The notes below the pieces were generated by a model, which saw nothing but the letters and a program-made list of their open reading frames with translations, made no database searches and was not told the DNA's origin. Source: an uncultured Chlorobiaceae bacterium (lineage in GTDB: Bacteria; Bacteroidota; Chlorobiia; Chlorobiales; Chlorobiaceae). Taken from it: 49,307 bases of DNA. The DNA is taken from assembly GCA_903915955.1 (NCBI GenBank), contig CAIWUU010000104.1, positions 1 through 49,307 of the forward strand. The letters run 5' to 3'. Below are positions 17,579-29,509 of this stretch, piece after piece (the first letter of the stretch is position 1; each line of letters begins with the position of its first letter). The position numbers and the translations under genes are program-made.

Positions 17579-19287
17579 GGCTTTTTGCTGATCTCAAGAT
17601 CTTTCAGCTTCATCTGCAACTGCGCCTTGTTGTTCCATACTCTTTTTTCAACGGAATAGACCATGGCAAACAGCGGGCTTTGCACAGATACAAGTTCAGT
17701 ATAAACATCGGGACGGTCAAAACCGATCACGTCGAAGAGTCGCCCATGCTTGTCCCTGAGAGAGAACTTCACATGCCTCTCCTTGAGAAGTTTTGGAAGG
17801 CCAAACAAACAAAGCCCTTCGGTAACAAAAAGGGGCTCCCGATTACCGAGACCATAAGGGGCAAATTGCTCAAGAACATTAATAAATTTATCGGTAATCT
17901 GCTCCAGATCAATTGTTGAATCAACAACAAGCGCCTTCTGACGCTGTGTGAATGAGAGAAGGTTGCCACATACTTCATTGAACTTTTTACGGAATCCTGC
18001 AAGATTCTCAGGCTGAAGCGTCATACCTGCCGCCTGATGATGTCCGCCAAACTGCTCAAGATACTCACTGCACTGCTGCAATACCGCATGAATATCAAGC
18101 CCTTCAACGCTTCGCGCAGAGCCTCTGATGAGCCCGTTCATACCTCCAAGAATAACGGTGGGGAGATAATGTTTTTCAATCATCTTTGAAGCCACAATCC
18201 CGAGCACCCCGAGATGCCATGACTCATCATAGAGCACAATTGAAGAACACCAGGAGGCAAAATGGTTATCAAGCATTTTTTCAGCCTTCGCCATAATATC
18301 AGCATCAATCTCCCGTCGGTGCATATTTATACGGTCAAGCTCCCCGGCATGATCTTTTGAATCGGCAGATGATTCTGAAAGCATCCATTCAACAGAACGA
18401 TGCGCTGAGTGCATTCTGCCTGCCGCATTGATACGGGGCGCTATGCCAAAGGCAATATGAAACATCCCGAATTCGGAAGGAGTTACCTTCATGAGTGACA
18501 GCATCGCCTTGAGATTGGCTCTCGGATTTGTTCGTATTCGCTGAATTCCCTCACGAACCAGCGTTCGATTTTCACCCTCAAGAGTGACCATATCGGCAGC
18601 GGTAGCAATGGCAACAAAATCAAGATATTGCTGCCAGCTCTCCGGCTCAAGCTTTAGTTGCTCGGCTATTGCCTGAATAAACTTGAAGGCAACCCCGCAT
18701 CCGCACAGCTCCCGGAACGGGTAGGCAGAGCCCGGCACTTTTGGATTTAAAATGGCATAGGCGGGAGGCAGCTCATCGGCTTCATGATGGTCACAGACAA
18801 TCACATCAATGCCGTTTTCCTGGCATCGACGTATGGCATCATTATCCCTGATACCGCAATCAACCGTAATAAGAAGACGAATATCCTGCTTAAGAGCCGA
18901 GTCAATCCCCTCCTTCGATATGCCATAGCCCTCCACAAAACGATCATTGATATGCCAGGAGAGCTCCGCGCCGAGCCTTTTCAAAAAAAGCAACAGCATC
19001 GCGGTGCCCGTGGTACCATCAACATCATAATCACCATACAGCATTATTTTTTGATGCTCTCGAATGGCACGCAATACCCGTTCAACAGCCTGCTCCATAT
19101 CCTGAAAAAGAAGGGGAGAGTGTAGATGAGTGATGGATGAACGAAAAAAATCTTTCGCCCTGCCAAAGGTTGAGATGCCACGATTGCATAAAGCTTTTGC
19201 AATGGGCAGGGTGACATTGATGGATTCTGAAAGAGCAAGGACAACTTGTTCATCAGAAGAGAGAAAATTCCAGTGGTATCGTTTCAT
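17575..19287 (-). CDS. recJ: Single-stranded-DNA-specific exonuclease RecJ
   Basis: 5'-3' exonuclease on single-stranded DNA, used in recombination repair and mismatch repair. DHH phosphoesterase motifs are visible: LYGDYDVDGTTGTAML, LITVDCGIRDND and VIVCDHHEADELPPAYAILNP, then ARINAAGRMHSA, with the DHHA1 motif GGHHQAAGMTL further on, and an OB-like C-terminal domain. The coding frame starts at 19380, but conserved sequence begins at MKRYHWNFLS (ATG 19285-19287), giving 570 aa, the normal RecJ length. No good Shine-Dalgarno is visible before it. It is convergent with the YbhN-like gene and divergent from fbp. Confidence 0.95.
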   Translation of the reverse strand: MKRYHWNFLSSDEQVVLALSESINVTLPIAKALCNRGISTFGRAKDFFRSSITHLHSPLLFQDMEQAVERVLRAIREHQKIMLYGDYDVDGTTGTAMLLLFLKRLGAELSWHINDRFVEGYGISKEGIDSALKQDIRLLITVDCGIRDNDAIRRCQENGIDVIVCDHHEADELPPAYAILNPKVPGSAYPFRELCGCGVAFKFIQAIAEQLKLEPESWQQYLDFVAIATAADMVTLEGENRTLVREGIQRIRTNPRANLKAMLSLMKVTPSEFGMFHIAFGIAPRINAAGRMHSAHRSVEWMLSESSADSKDHAGELDRINMHRREIDADIMAKAEKMLDNHFASWCSSIVLYDESWHLGVLGIVASKMIEKHYLPTVILGGMNGLIRGSARSVEGLDIHAVLQQCSEYLEQFGGHHQAAGMTLQPENLAGFRKKFNEVCGNLLSFTQRQKALVVDSTIDLEQITDKFINVLEQFAPYGLGNREPLFVTEGLCLFGLPKLLKERHVKFSLRDKHGRLFDVIGFDRPDVYTELVSVQSPLFAMVYSVEKRVWNNKAQLQMKLKDLEISKKP

Positions 19288-19483
19288 GGGAGATTGACGG
19301 GTAATAAAAACTGTTGGACAATGTAGGGAACCCTTACTCATTTTCTTGACAAAAAATATGCTGCCACACAGAAGATGCACTCCTGGTTGGCTGAATATTT
19401 CTTACATTCAGTTTCAACGTTTACGCTTGATTCAGCAGTACCCATAACGTCAATCAACACACTAACCATCGGGGACCCAGAGC

Positions 19484-20485
19484 ATGAGCAATTTGATTAC
19501 AATTGAACGCCATATCCTTGAACAGCAGAAATTTTTTCCGGAAGCACATGGCGAACTTACTGACCTTCTCAATGACGTGGCCTTTGCTGCAAAACTGGTA
19601 AGGCGAGAGGTTGTCCGCGCAGGCTTGGTTGATATTCTCGGTTTTGCAGGCAGCACCAATGTGCAGGGTGAAGAGGTCAAAAAACTTGATCTGTTCGCCA
19701 ATGAAAAAATCATCTCCGCTATCGGCCAGCACGGTCGATTTGCGATCATGGGCTCCGAAGAGAACGAGGGCATCATCATTCCTCCAAAAAACGAGACTGG
19801 AAGCTATGCACTTCTGTTTGATCCACTTGATGGCTCTTCCAACATCGATGTCAACGTCAGTGTCGGCACCATTTTCTCAATCTACAGGCTCAAAGGCAAT
19901 GATCCCGTCAAAGCGAATCTGGGAGATTGCCTGCAGCATGGTTACGAGCAGGTCGCGGCAGGTTATGTTATTTATGGTTCATCAGTTGTTATGGTGTATA
20001 CCACAGGCCACGGTGTGCATGGCTTTACCTATGACCCAACCATTGGTGAGTTTCTTCTTTCTCACGAAAATATTGTCACCCCGAAAAGCGGCAAGTATTA
20101 CTCGATCAACGAGGGATCTTATGCACAGTTCAACGAGGGAACAAAAAAATATCTCGACTATATCAAGGAAGAAGACCCGGCGACAAACCGCCCATACAGC
20201 ACCCGTTACATCGGCTCGCTGGTCGCTGACTTCCACCGCAACCTGTTGACCGGTGGTGTCTTTATCTATCCTCCAACCACCAAGCACGCCAGTGGAAAGC
20301 TCCGGCTTATGTATGAAGCCAATCCACTCGCCTTTATCTGCGAGCAGGCTGGTGGTCGCGCAACAAACGGCAGGGATCGTATCCTTGATATTCAGCCGCT
20401 CTCCCTCCATCAACGTACGCCGCTTTATATCGGCAGCACAGATGATGTGCTGGTTGCCGAGGAGTTTGAGCAGGGAGTAAGGTAA
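19484..20485 (+). CDS. fbp: Fructose-1,6-bisphosphatase class I
   Basis: Hydrolyses fructose 1,6-bisphosphate to fructose 6-phosphate in gluconeogenesis, which a green sulfur bacterium needs because it fixes CO2 through the reductive TCA cycle. The 333-aa product has MGSEENEGI, the metal-binding [20 protein letters not shown], and the substrate-binding [18 protein letters not shown] and [20 protein letters not shown]. All catalytic acidic residues are in place. It is transcribed alone and ends in a strong bidirectional terminator. The N-terminal half carries no unusual insert. Confidence 0.97.
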   Translation: MSNLITIERHILEQQKFFPEAHGELTDLLNDVAFAAKLVRREVVRAGLVDILGFAGSTNVQGEEVKKLDLFANEKIISAIGQHGRFAIMGSEENEGIIIPPKNETGSYALLFDPLDGSSNIDVNVSVGTIFSIYRLKGNDPVKANLGDCLQHGYEQVAAGYVIYGSSVVMVYTTGHGVHGFTYDPTIGEFLLSHENIVTPKSGKYYSINEGSYAQFNEGTKKYLDYIKEEDPATNRPYSTRYIGSLVADFHRNLLTGGVFIYPPTTKHASGKLRLMYEANPLAFICEQAGGRATNGRDRILDIQPLSLHQRTPLYIGSTDDVLVAEEFEQGVR

Positions 20486-20506
20486 CAGGACTTGTCAAAC
20501 TTGAAC

Positions 20507-20536
20507 AAAAAAGCCTCCATTGAACAGGAGGCTTTT
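20507..20536. terminator. Bidirectional rho-independent terminator, fbp / ymdB-like gene
   Basis: AAAAAAGCCTCC (from 20507) and GGAGGCTTTTTT (to 20537) form an 8-bp GC-rich stem extended by A-T pairs with an 8-nt loop. T-runs occur on both strands, so it can stop transcription of fbp (plus) and of the convergent metallophosphoesterase gene (minus). Confidence 0.9.
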
Positions 20537-20543
20537 TTGTTGA

Positions 20544-21374
20544 CTATTGTATCTCTCCCCGTTCGAACTGAGGATAGAAGATCCGTTCTATACCAACTGT
20601 TTTGCCTGTTGACACATCCAGCGACAACAGTACTCCTGAAAAATGGACATCATCTTCTGCACATTCGTACTTGTGTGGTGTCTGGTAGAGCATCCTGTCG
20701 GTTGCAGACTTAATCTGCATGCCAATGACTGACTGATGAGGCCCGGTCATACCTGCATCTGTGCAATATCCGGTTCCTTTTGGAAGAATACGCTCATCCG
20801 CTGTCGGCACATGGGTGTGTGTCCCGACAACAGCAGAAACCCTTCCGTCAAGATACCAGCCAAGTGCAATCTTCTCCGCTGTCGCCTCTGCATGAATATC
20901 AACAAAAATACACTTGACGTTCTCCTTCACCTGTTCCTTGATCTGCTTGATCACCCAGTCTGCGGTGCGGAATGGGCAATCAATGGAATACATAAAGGTC
21001 CTGCCTTGCAAATTGACGACGGCGATATCGCCAAGTCCGTTCGGAAGCTTGTAGATACCATAACCCTTGCCATAGGTACCCTTGGGATAATTCAGCGGAC
21101 GCAACACCTGCGGATGAGTTTTTAAGGTGTCAAAAAAGTTGAAATTGCTCCAGGTATGGTTTCCACCAGTCACCACATTAACGCCTGCCTCAAGAAGCTG
21201 TGTCAGCGCATCAAGACTCAGCCCTTTGCCATTATGAGCATTTTCACCATTACAGATCACAAAATCAACACGGTACTTGCTGATAAAACTCTTCAGCATC
21301 CGGCCAACGATCTGCAGGCCCGGCGTACCAACAACATCGCCGATGAACATGACGTTCAGGGTTTTCTGTGCCAT
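20544..21374 (-). CDS. YmdB-type metallophosphoesterase
   Basis: A 276-aa calcineurin-like phosphoesterase of the YmdB family (TIGR00282), known in Bacillus as a 2',3'-cyclic-nucleotide phosphodiesterase. Metal-binding motifs are visible: MFIGDVVGTPG (Asp), FVICNGENAHNGKGL (Asn-Glu), VVTGGNHTWSN (Asn-His) and VDIHAEATAEK, then AVVGTHTHVPTADER. The last, GT-H-T-H, is the final metal site. It is probably a housekeeping gene in this phylum. No partner gene such as rny is adjacent, so a link to biofilm or RNA turnover rests on the family only. Confidence 0.9.
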   Translation of the reverse strand: MAQKTLNVMFIGDVVGTPGLQIVGRMLKSFISKYRVDFVICNGENAHNGKGLSLDALTQLLEAGVNVVTGGNHTWSNFNFFDTLKTHPQVLRPLNYPKGTYGKGYGIYKLPNGLGDIAVVNLQGRTFMYSIDCPFRTADWVIKQIKEQVKENVKCIFVDIHAEATAEKIALGWYLDGRVSAVVGTHTHVPTADERILPKGTGYCTDAGMTGPHQSVIGMQIKSATDRMLYQTPHKYECAEDDVHFSGVLLSLDVSTGKTVGIERIFYPQFERGEIQ

Positions 21375-21497
21375 ACATTTTCTTAACCTGTTCTGTTACT
21401 TGAAACTGACTTTTCTGAAGTTACACATTGCTCTTCACAATGAACAATCTTATTTGCACCACATTACAGTAATCAATGCAATGACCACTCTCATGCG

Positions 21498-22928
21498 ATG
21501 AGTCAAGAATTGTTACATTGTGTTAAGCATTATCAACCAATCGTAGAACGCATGACAAAAGCAATCACAAGTCTGGATGCGTTTATCCAGAAATGGAAGG
21601 CACAGAGTGGAAAATATACGGGCGATTACCTTATCACACCTGAAGGGCTTGTCCGCAATAACATGGATGAGGAGCTGGGACGTGGTGGATATTATCAAGA
21701 GCGAGCCTGCACCTCAGAAAGTCAGGTAATGATGGTTCGCGGCTACCTCAGGGCATACCAGGCAACAAAAGAGAGCCGCTATCTTGCCGCCGCACAAACG
21801 TTTGCTGACGCGCTGATCAAGTATTTCTTTTTTGGTGTTATACCGTCAACACCCACAAAATGGCGTTCTCACTGGATTGTCAACGCTGGAGCGGCATTTA
21901 ACGCAAAGGAGAAGGGTCATGAATCGGAGCTCATCGCTTATGGAGAGGCGTATGAGTGCTGGCCGGCATGGCGCAAGTTGCGTCCAAACGAGTTCGCAAC
22001 GGCTGGCGATTCTCTGCACTGGTTTATTACTACTTTTGACCTTTTTGCACTCCTTGACACCGGGGAGGGCAAAACCAAATGGTTGAATACCAGAAACGCC
22101 ATGTTCAGGGAGTTCAAACTGATCAATGATCCCCAAAAGAAAATTGTCTACAAAGGCGCTATGCCTTTTGAATACACCAATAAAGGAGATAATCTCTCCG
22201 TACTGCCTGCGCCTCGCTTTCGAGGCCCATATTATGCCGGATACCAGGATCCCCTGCCATGGCATTACATGAAAGATTACACCGCTGCGGCAAATACACT
22301 GCAATTTCTGATTGACGCACAAACAGCTTATACGAAAAGCACCGGGATTACGGGGCCATTTGCTCCAGTCTATCACTACGACGATTCGTTTTTAGGCAAA
22401 GCTGTAAAAAACAGCTTTACGTGGGAAGGACCCGATCCAAACACCTTCTGGGGTGGATTCCAGTATCGGCCATTTTCCGCCACTGCTGATTTCTGGTATC
22501 ACTGTGTGTACTCAAAAACAGACAATGCGGCTGTAACCAGCGCTGCAAAAGTTTGTACCGCGTTTCTCGGCTGGCTGGACAACTGGCTTACCGCACATCC
22601 TGCCGACACCTACGTACCGACTGTCTTCAGGGAGAAAAGTGCTCCGGTTGCTCCCGCTGCTAATGGTACGGGCGACAAAGATCCACACATGATTGCCCTG
22701 GCACTCAAAGGCGCGCTGCTGTGCGGTAAAGCTGGAGCCAACGCTAAAGTTGTGGCTCGTGTTGTGCAGCGTCTCTATACGATGCTGATAAGCCACCAGA
22801 TTACCAAAGGTGAAATGGCTGGCGCATTCATGCATGATCCCAATACTCACATCTTCAAAGGCTTCTGGGCAGGTGAAATTATGGAGACACTTGGTCTGTA
22901 CACACTGTACGCCACACCAAAAGCATAA
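21498..22928 (+). CDS. Hypothetical protein, 476 aa, possible alpha/alpha-toroid enzyme
   Basis: I do not recognise a family. The protein has no signal peptide or membrane helix. It is rich in Trp, Tyr and Ala and has repeated helical stretches with aromatic residues (MVRGYLRAYQATKESRYLAAAQTFADALIKYFF, cut here: MVRGYLRAYQATKESR and AAAQTFADALIKYFF; then WFITTFDLFALLDTGEGK, TFWGGFQYRPFSATADFWYH). The pattern YLRAY..t...rYL..A..fad..l is typical of (alpha/alpha)6 toroid glycosidases, so a carbohydrate-active or structural role is possible (inference). It stands alone between ymdB-like and idh genes, begins with ATG 21498 without a clear ribosome site, and ends in a terminator. Confidence 0.6.
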   Translation: MSQELLHCVKHYQPIVERMTKAITSLDAFIQKWKAQSGKYTGDYLITPEGLVRNNMDEELGRGGYYQERACTSESQVMMVRGYLRAYQATKESRYLAAAQTFADALIKYFFFGVIPSTPTKWRSHWIVNAGAAFNAKEKGHESELIAYGEAYECWPAWRKLRPNEFATAGDSLHWFITTFDLFALLDTGEGKTKWLNTRNAMFREFKLINDPQKKIVYKGAMPFEYTNKGDNLSVLPAPRFRGPYYAGYQDPLPWHYMKDYTAAANTLQFLIDAQTAYTKSTGITGPFAPVYHYDDSFLGKAVKNSFTWEGPDPNTFWGGFQYRPFSATADFWYHCVYSKTDNAAVTSAAKVCTAFLGWLDNWLTAHPADTYVPTVFREKSAPVAPAANGTGDKDPHMIALALKGALLCGKAGANAKVVARVVQRLYTMLISHQITKGEMAGAFMHDPNTHIFKGFWAGEIMETLGLYTLYATPKA

Positions 22929-22937
22929 ATGCAAAAA

Positions 22938-22967
22938 GCCCGGAAGTGATTCCGGGCCTCTGCTTTT
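22938..22967. terminator. Bidirectional terminator between the 476-aa gene and idh
   Basis: GCCCGGAA (22938-22945) and TTCCGGGC (22950-22957) form a perfect 8-bp stem with the tetraloop GTGA. A T-run (TTTTTT from 22963) follows on the plus strand and a T5 run on the minus strand, so both convergent genes are served. Confidence 0.9.
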
Positions 22968-22985
22968 TTATAGAAAGAAAACGAC

Positions 22986-25277
<2,292 letters not shown>

Positions 25278-25453
25278 TCAAAAGAGATCACGCCTGATCG
25301 TGGTATCACAATCAGGGTGAAGACAGATATACTATGAAATGAAAATCTTTCGATACATAGTCGAAGTAACAGCGACACAACAACCGCTTGGGGAAATTGA
25401 GCGACGGTTACGCTTCAAAACGAAGAAAATAGTTCCGTTTTACTCCCCGAAAC

Positions 25454-26335
25454 TTACCTGGATGGCGAAAATTCGTCAAGACCTACGCGGTCTGCAAGCT
25501 CCTTGTCATTGAGTACCTCATGGGCAAGCTTGATCATGGGGATGGTTGCTCCCATTGAACTGTAACCACCATCATGGAAAAGGTTCTGCATGGTTACCTT
25601 GCGAGAGAGGTCACTGAGAATCGTCATGGAGTACTCAGCACACTCCTCGGCAGTAGCATTCCCCAGAGGAGACATGAGGTCACTGTACTCGTACATCTTT
25701 TCAAATCCGGGAATCCCGCTGCCAGCTTTGGTATAGGTCGGACTTTGCGATATCGTATTGATTCGTATCCCATACTTTGCAAGCCTTGGACCATAACTGC
25801 GAACAATAGATTCGAGCAGAGACTTTGCATCTCCCATATCGGAGTATGTCCAATAATTTCTCTGTGAGGCAATATAGGAGAGAGAGAGAATGCTGCCGCC
25901 ATGATTGATCACCTCATTTTTCAGGGCATAAGAGACCAGGCGATGCAACGACAATGCCGACACATCGAGGGTTCTCATAAACCATTCATAATTGAGATCT
26001 TCATAAGGCATCTGCTTGCGAATATTCTGCGACATTCCAATGGAATGCACTATAAAATCGACTGGTCCGATTTTTTCCTTCAATTCCTTGAAACAGTTAT
26101 CGACATCCTCGTTTTTCGATGCGTCGCACATAATCATCGGAGCATTACCGCACTGTACCGAAAGCTCTTCGATGTTGCCAAAACGTAAAGCGGCCGCAAC
26201 ATTGGAGATAGCAATCTCTGCACCTTCCCTGTATGCGTGAACCGCGATCTGCCAGCCGATACTGCTCTCATCGAGCGGGCCGAAAACGATCCCTTTCTTC
26301 CCTTTCAACAATCCATAGTGCGCTTTCTCGGACAT
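25454..26335 (-). CDS. fabI: Enoyl-[acyl-carrier-protein] reductase (FabI)
   Basis: Reduces trans-2-enoyl-ACP with NADH or NADPH in the last step of fatty acid elongation. It is a short-chain dehydrogenase fold with the FabI-type start LLKGKKGIVFGPLDESSIGW (residues about 8-27), FIVHSIGMSQN and the catalytic Y-x6-K in TYSDMGDAKSLLES. FabI's typical RINTISQSPTYTKAGSGIPGF and DGGYSSMG follow. The conserved region begins at MSEKAHYGLLKG (ATG 26333-26335), giving 293 aa; the frame is open to 26410. It stands downstream of the ArsA-like ATPase on the same strand. The phospholipid genes pgpA-pgsA lie elsewhere in the window. Confidence 0.93.
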   Translation of the reverse strand: MSEKAHYGLLKGKKGIVFGPLDESSIGWQIAVHAYREGAEIAISNVAAALRFGNIEELSVQCGNAPMIMCDASKNEDVDNCFKELKEKIGPVDFIVHSIGMSQNIRKQMPYEDLNYEWFMRTLDVSALSLHRLVSYALKNEVINHGGSILSLSYIASQRNYWTYSDMGDAKSLLESIVRSYGPRLAKYGIRINTISQSPTYTKAGSGIPGFEKMYEYSDLMSPLGNATAEECAEYSMTILSDLSRKVTMQNLFHDGGYSSMGATIPMIKLAHEVLNDKELADRVGLDEFSPSR

Positions 26336-26474
26336 GATATAAGCTGATTCTTTAACAAAGATTAGGAATAAATTCCTTTTAACTCGACATTTTAAACACT
26401 GAAGATACAAGATTCCCTGGAAAACCTAAACTGTTTACCTTGCTTTTTTCTGTTCACCAGCAAAAACACGTTTA

Positions 26475-27776
26475 TTATATCTTCATTCGCCTCATGGAGC
26501 GCAGCTTGTCAAGCATATTTTTATTGACACTCAACTCTGCCTCCTCCTTTTCAACAATAATCTCCTTGAACACCACCCGAAGAAGATTATCCTCCCTTAT
26601 AAACTTTTCCATATCAAGACTGTACAAGGCTCTTGGCAGAGTAATGATTCGCTGGGCCCGGTCAATACTCACGACAATATCAGTGCCCATACGCTCAACG
26701 GTTACCTCTTCAGCATCCTTGAGAAAAGGTATTTTGATGCAGAGGACCTCCCGGTGATCATCCGTGGCTTCATTTTTCTTGCTCTCAATCCAGAAATTCT
26801 TTCCCGTATAAAAGGTCTTGTCGGGCACCTGATCTCCGAAAACCAGTTTACTGATCTCATGCAGCGCATCCGTCCCAATCGGCTCCGTTCTCTGCAATTG
26901 ACAGCGAAAAACAGGGGTCGGGTAAAATGATTGGTCGATCTCCTGCAGATATTTGCTGTGCAGGTCGGCCCAGAACTCAAAATACTCCCCGACAGTTTTT
27001 GAGGTGGGAAGAATTTTGTTGATGACAATACCATCAATATTGATACCATAAAGATGCACAAAGGTGTAGGCACGCTTGGTCTCAAGGATTGAGAGCTTTT
27101 CAGGATTCAGCACAAGTCGGAAGGTCACCTCCGGACTGAGAATAAACTTGTTGATATCCTCCATCTGCTTCAGGAGCACATTAACCTCATTAAAAAAGTC
27201 ATCATCAGGAATGGACTTTCCACTGAGTGGACGAGCCAGCGACGACATGTTTTTATAGAGTTTGAAAAACTGCTTTCCCATGTTGCCGCCGATGATGATT
27301 TCCGGATAGGCAAGCAGGCGAAGGGTATTGCCTGTTGGCGATGTATCAAGCACAACGGCATCCCATTTGCCGGACTGCGACTCATCAAGCAGGCGACTCA
27401 GTGCAAAAATTTCGTCCAGGCCAGGCTGCGTGGTCAGCTCTGAAGCCATACCACTGTCGATACCCTTGTTTTTATAGGAGGTAGAGACGAACTTCTGAAA
27501 ACCGGACATGTTTTTCTTCAGCTCATAGACCGTATCGACCTCAAGCCCGTAAAGATTCTCTTCGATCTTCTGTGGATCGTTGCGGCTGATGCGAGTATCA
27601 AAGACGTCCGAAAGCGAATGGGCTGGATCAGAAGACATAATCAGCACCTTCTTGCCCTGCCTCGCGAGAGCAACCGCCGTTGATGATGAAATTGTGGTTT
27701 TGCCTGTCCCCCCTTTTCCTGAATAAATAATAACCCTGGTCTGCAACTGGTTTTCCGTCAAGTCTCTTGACAACAT
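26475..27776 (-). CDS. ArsA/GET3-family ATPase with HSP20-like C-terminus
   Basis: A 433-aa P-loop ATPase of the ArsA/TRC40 family. Deviant Walker A IIYSGKGGTGKTTISS (about 16-31), DPAHSLSDVFD, and switch II VVLDTSPTGNTLRLL are visible. The last 85 residues (VLCIKIPFLKDAEEVTVERM, DIVVSIDRAQRIITLPRALY) form an HSP20-like beta domain found in bacterial ArsA homologues of photosynthetic bacteria. The metal-binding Cys residues of true ArsA are not evident and no arsB or arsR is nearby, so arsenic export is unlikely. A role in delivery or assembly of membrane or chlorosome proteins is a possibility, but is only inference. Confidence 0.9.
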   Translation of the reverse strand: MLSRDLTENQLQTRVIIYSGKGGTGKTTISSSTAVALARQGKKVLIMSSDPAHSLSDVFDTRISRNDPQKIEENLYGLEVDTVYELKKNMSGFQKFVSTSYKNKGIDSGMASELTTQPGLDEIFALSRLLDESQSGKWDAVVLDTSPTGNTLRLLAYPEIIIGGNMGKQFFKLYKNMSSLARPLSGKSIPDDDFFNEVNVLLKQMEDINKFILSPEVTFRLVLNPEKLSILETKRAYTFVHLYGINIDGIVINKILPTSKTVGEYFEFWADLHSKYLQEIDQSFYPTPVFRCQLQRTEPIGTDALHEISKLVFGDQVPDKTFYTGKNFWIESKKNEATDDHREVLCIKIPFLKDAEEVTVERMGTDIVVSIDRAQRIITLPRALYSLDMEKFIREDNLLRVVFKEIIVEKEEAELSVNKNMLDKLRSMRRMKI

Positions 27777-27887
27777 AAAAAATCCCCTTGTTAAAGCTCA
27801 ATAATCCCAAAAGGCATTCCCTCTTCGGGAGAGAAAAACCACAGTCCCGTAAGGTACCATTTTTCCCCTGCCTTAAAGAACGACAAG

Positions 27888-28466
27888 TTAATAAAACTTC
27901 AGAAGAACGTCGTCAACCACTCTTTTGGGCACATGGTGAATACCGTTCGCATCCCTGAAGTAACGAATTGAATCACTCTCATCTATCTGGTCAATGACAA
28001 CAGTTTCCGCTGGTTTTCCAAGCGCAATAACCATAAGAATGGTAAATGTCTCAGGAATCCGGAATAACTCCCTTATTTTTGTTCGATCAACCGCACCGAG
28101 AATGCAGCCCCCCAGACCAGAAGCGACAGCACCAAGAAGAATGGTCTGTGCGGCGATACCACTGTCACAAGCAAAATCATCGCTTATCGCCAGATCACCA
28201 AGCATGACGATACAGGCCTGTGGTCGCTCCCCCTCTTTCGGGCCTGGCCACTCTGCAAGATAGCCCGCCCACGAGAGACAGGGAAATAAAGCAGCAATTT
28301 TCGCCGATTCACAAACCGTGATATACCTCAGTGGCTGGAGATTTTTGGCTGAAGGAACATAGCAAGCGAGCTCAATAAGCTCGCGCAAAGCCTCCTCCGT
28401 TACCGGACTTTTGCCATCAAATCTCCGGTAACTCCGGCATTTTGTTACAAGCTCCCTGAAACGCAT
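27888..28466 (-). CDS. Nitroreductase-family FMN oxidoreductase
   Basis: A nitroreductase-fold protein. The start MRFRELVTKCRSYRRFDGK (ATG 28464-28466) has the Arg-x-Arg-Arg that binds FMN phosphate; later YVPSAKNLQPLRYI and SGLGGCILGAVDRTKIRELF contact the flavin. The coding frame is open to 28580, inside the upstream glycosyltransferase gene; the ATG at 28466 leaves 11 bp between the genes. The domain is about 190 aa, slightly shorter than NfsB. The substrate cannot be told. It is the last gene of a run with the glycosyltransferase and the UvrD helicase. Confidence 0.88.
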   Translation of the reverse strand: MRFRELVTKCRSYRRFDGKSPVTEEALRELIELACYVPSAKNLQPLRYITVCESAKIAALFPCLSWAGYLAEWPGPKEGERPQACIVMLGDLAISDDFACDSGIAAQTILLGAVASGLGGCILGAVDRTKIRELFRIPETFTILMVIALGKPAETVVIDQIDESDSIRYFRDANGIHHVPKRVVDDVLLKFY

Positions 28467-28477
28467 TACAAGCAGAT

Positions 28478-29509
28478 TCAAGACCTCTCCGCCCAGGCGG
28501 CGGCAGAATATTTCGGAAGCTCCTCCCAGTGACCACAACCTATCCACTCCGCGATATAGTCCACAGATCTGGCATAGCACAACGGCTCACGCCCTGGCAT
28601 CTGCAACCAGTCGGCCAGAACAGTGCCGTCAAGACTATCCATCGCCATGCCATACCCAAGCTTTACCATGCCAAGCGCATTGGATTGCTGCTCAATCTGC
28701 CCGTCAAGAGGCCTGAGCAACAGCTTCTTGCCAAGATGGAGCGCCTCTCCCGGCAGCTCAAATCCAGCATTGCAAACCACACCAGTACTCTCCGTAAGAT
28801 CACCAAGAAAGCCCTCACGAGAATAGCTCCTGTAATGCAGATGCCCCTCATCACGACTTTCCGGCACCTTTCCATAGATAAAAAACTCATATCCGGCAAA
28901 CGGAGAGAGAAAGAGTGAAATATCCTCCAACTCTTCAAATGGAAGATAGACCAGCACCTTCCCGTTAATAACCGTTATAGCATTTTGGGCATAAAGAGTC
29001 TCGGGAATAACCGGAGGAAAAATCGGTTGATTAAAATGGTTCCAGTGCAATCCGGCATTGTACTGGGCTGGAGCAAAATTCATGAGAGCATATTTTTCAA
29101 AAAACGTTCCATTTGCTATAGGAATATCGTATTGAAACGCATACTGATGGCCAAACCCCATGGAAGGAATATTCTTTAATTTCGCAGTCATGGATGTAAT
29201 TGGCTCAAAGTCAGTAATAATCAAGTCAGTGCCAGTTGTATCAAGCGTCATTATGTCCGACATCAGACTGACCAGATCAATATGAAACATCGTGTTGAGA
29301 TAATCCAATTTTCCCTTGTGGGTTATCAACGTCATGCCTTTCATCACCCGGTAAGGCGCAAATATCTCTATCTCCTTCAGCTCCGCCTCTTTTCTCCCAC
29401 TGATAATGACCTCAACATCATGACCCTCAGCCTTCAGCTTTCGAACAAGCTCGCGGCTACGGCTGATATGACCATTCCCCGTTCCCTGAACACCGAAAAG
29501 AATCTTCAT
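28478..29509 (-). CDS. Glycosyltransferase of the MJ1255-type family
   Basis: A 343-aa GT-B fold enzyme. The N-terminus MKILFGVQGTGNGHISRSRE has the Gly-rich loop and His found in MurG/GT28-like proteins, and EGHDVEVIISGRKEAEL is the second strand of the Rossmann domain. The C-terminal half has GVVCNAGFELPGEALHLGKKLLLRPLDGQIEQQSNA, given here in parts: NAGFELPGEALHLGKK and LDGQIEQQSNA, which matches the sugar-nucleotide site. It resembles the uncharacterised MJ1255-type proteins of archaea and bacteria. Its start ATG (29507-29509) shares an A with the stop of the upstream uvrD gene, so the two are coupled. Acceptor and donor are unknown. Confidence 0.82.
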   Translation of the reverse strand: MKILFGVQGTGNGHISRSRELVRKLKAEGHDVEVIISGRKEAELKEIEIFAPYRVMKGMTLITHKGKLDYLNTMFHIDLVSLMSDIMTLDTTGTDLIITDFEPITSMTAKLKNIPSMGFGHQYAFQYDIPIANGTFFEKYALMNFAPAQYNAGLHWNHFNQPIFPPVIPETLYAQNAITVINGKVLVYLPFEELEDISLFLSPFAGYEFFIYGKVPESRDEGHLHYRSYSREGFLGDLTESTGVVCNAGFELPGEALHLGKKLLLRPLDGQIEQQSNALGMVKLGYGMAMDSLDGTVLADWLQMPGREPLCYARSVDYIAEWIGCGHWEELPKYSAAAWAERS

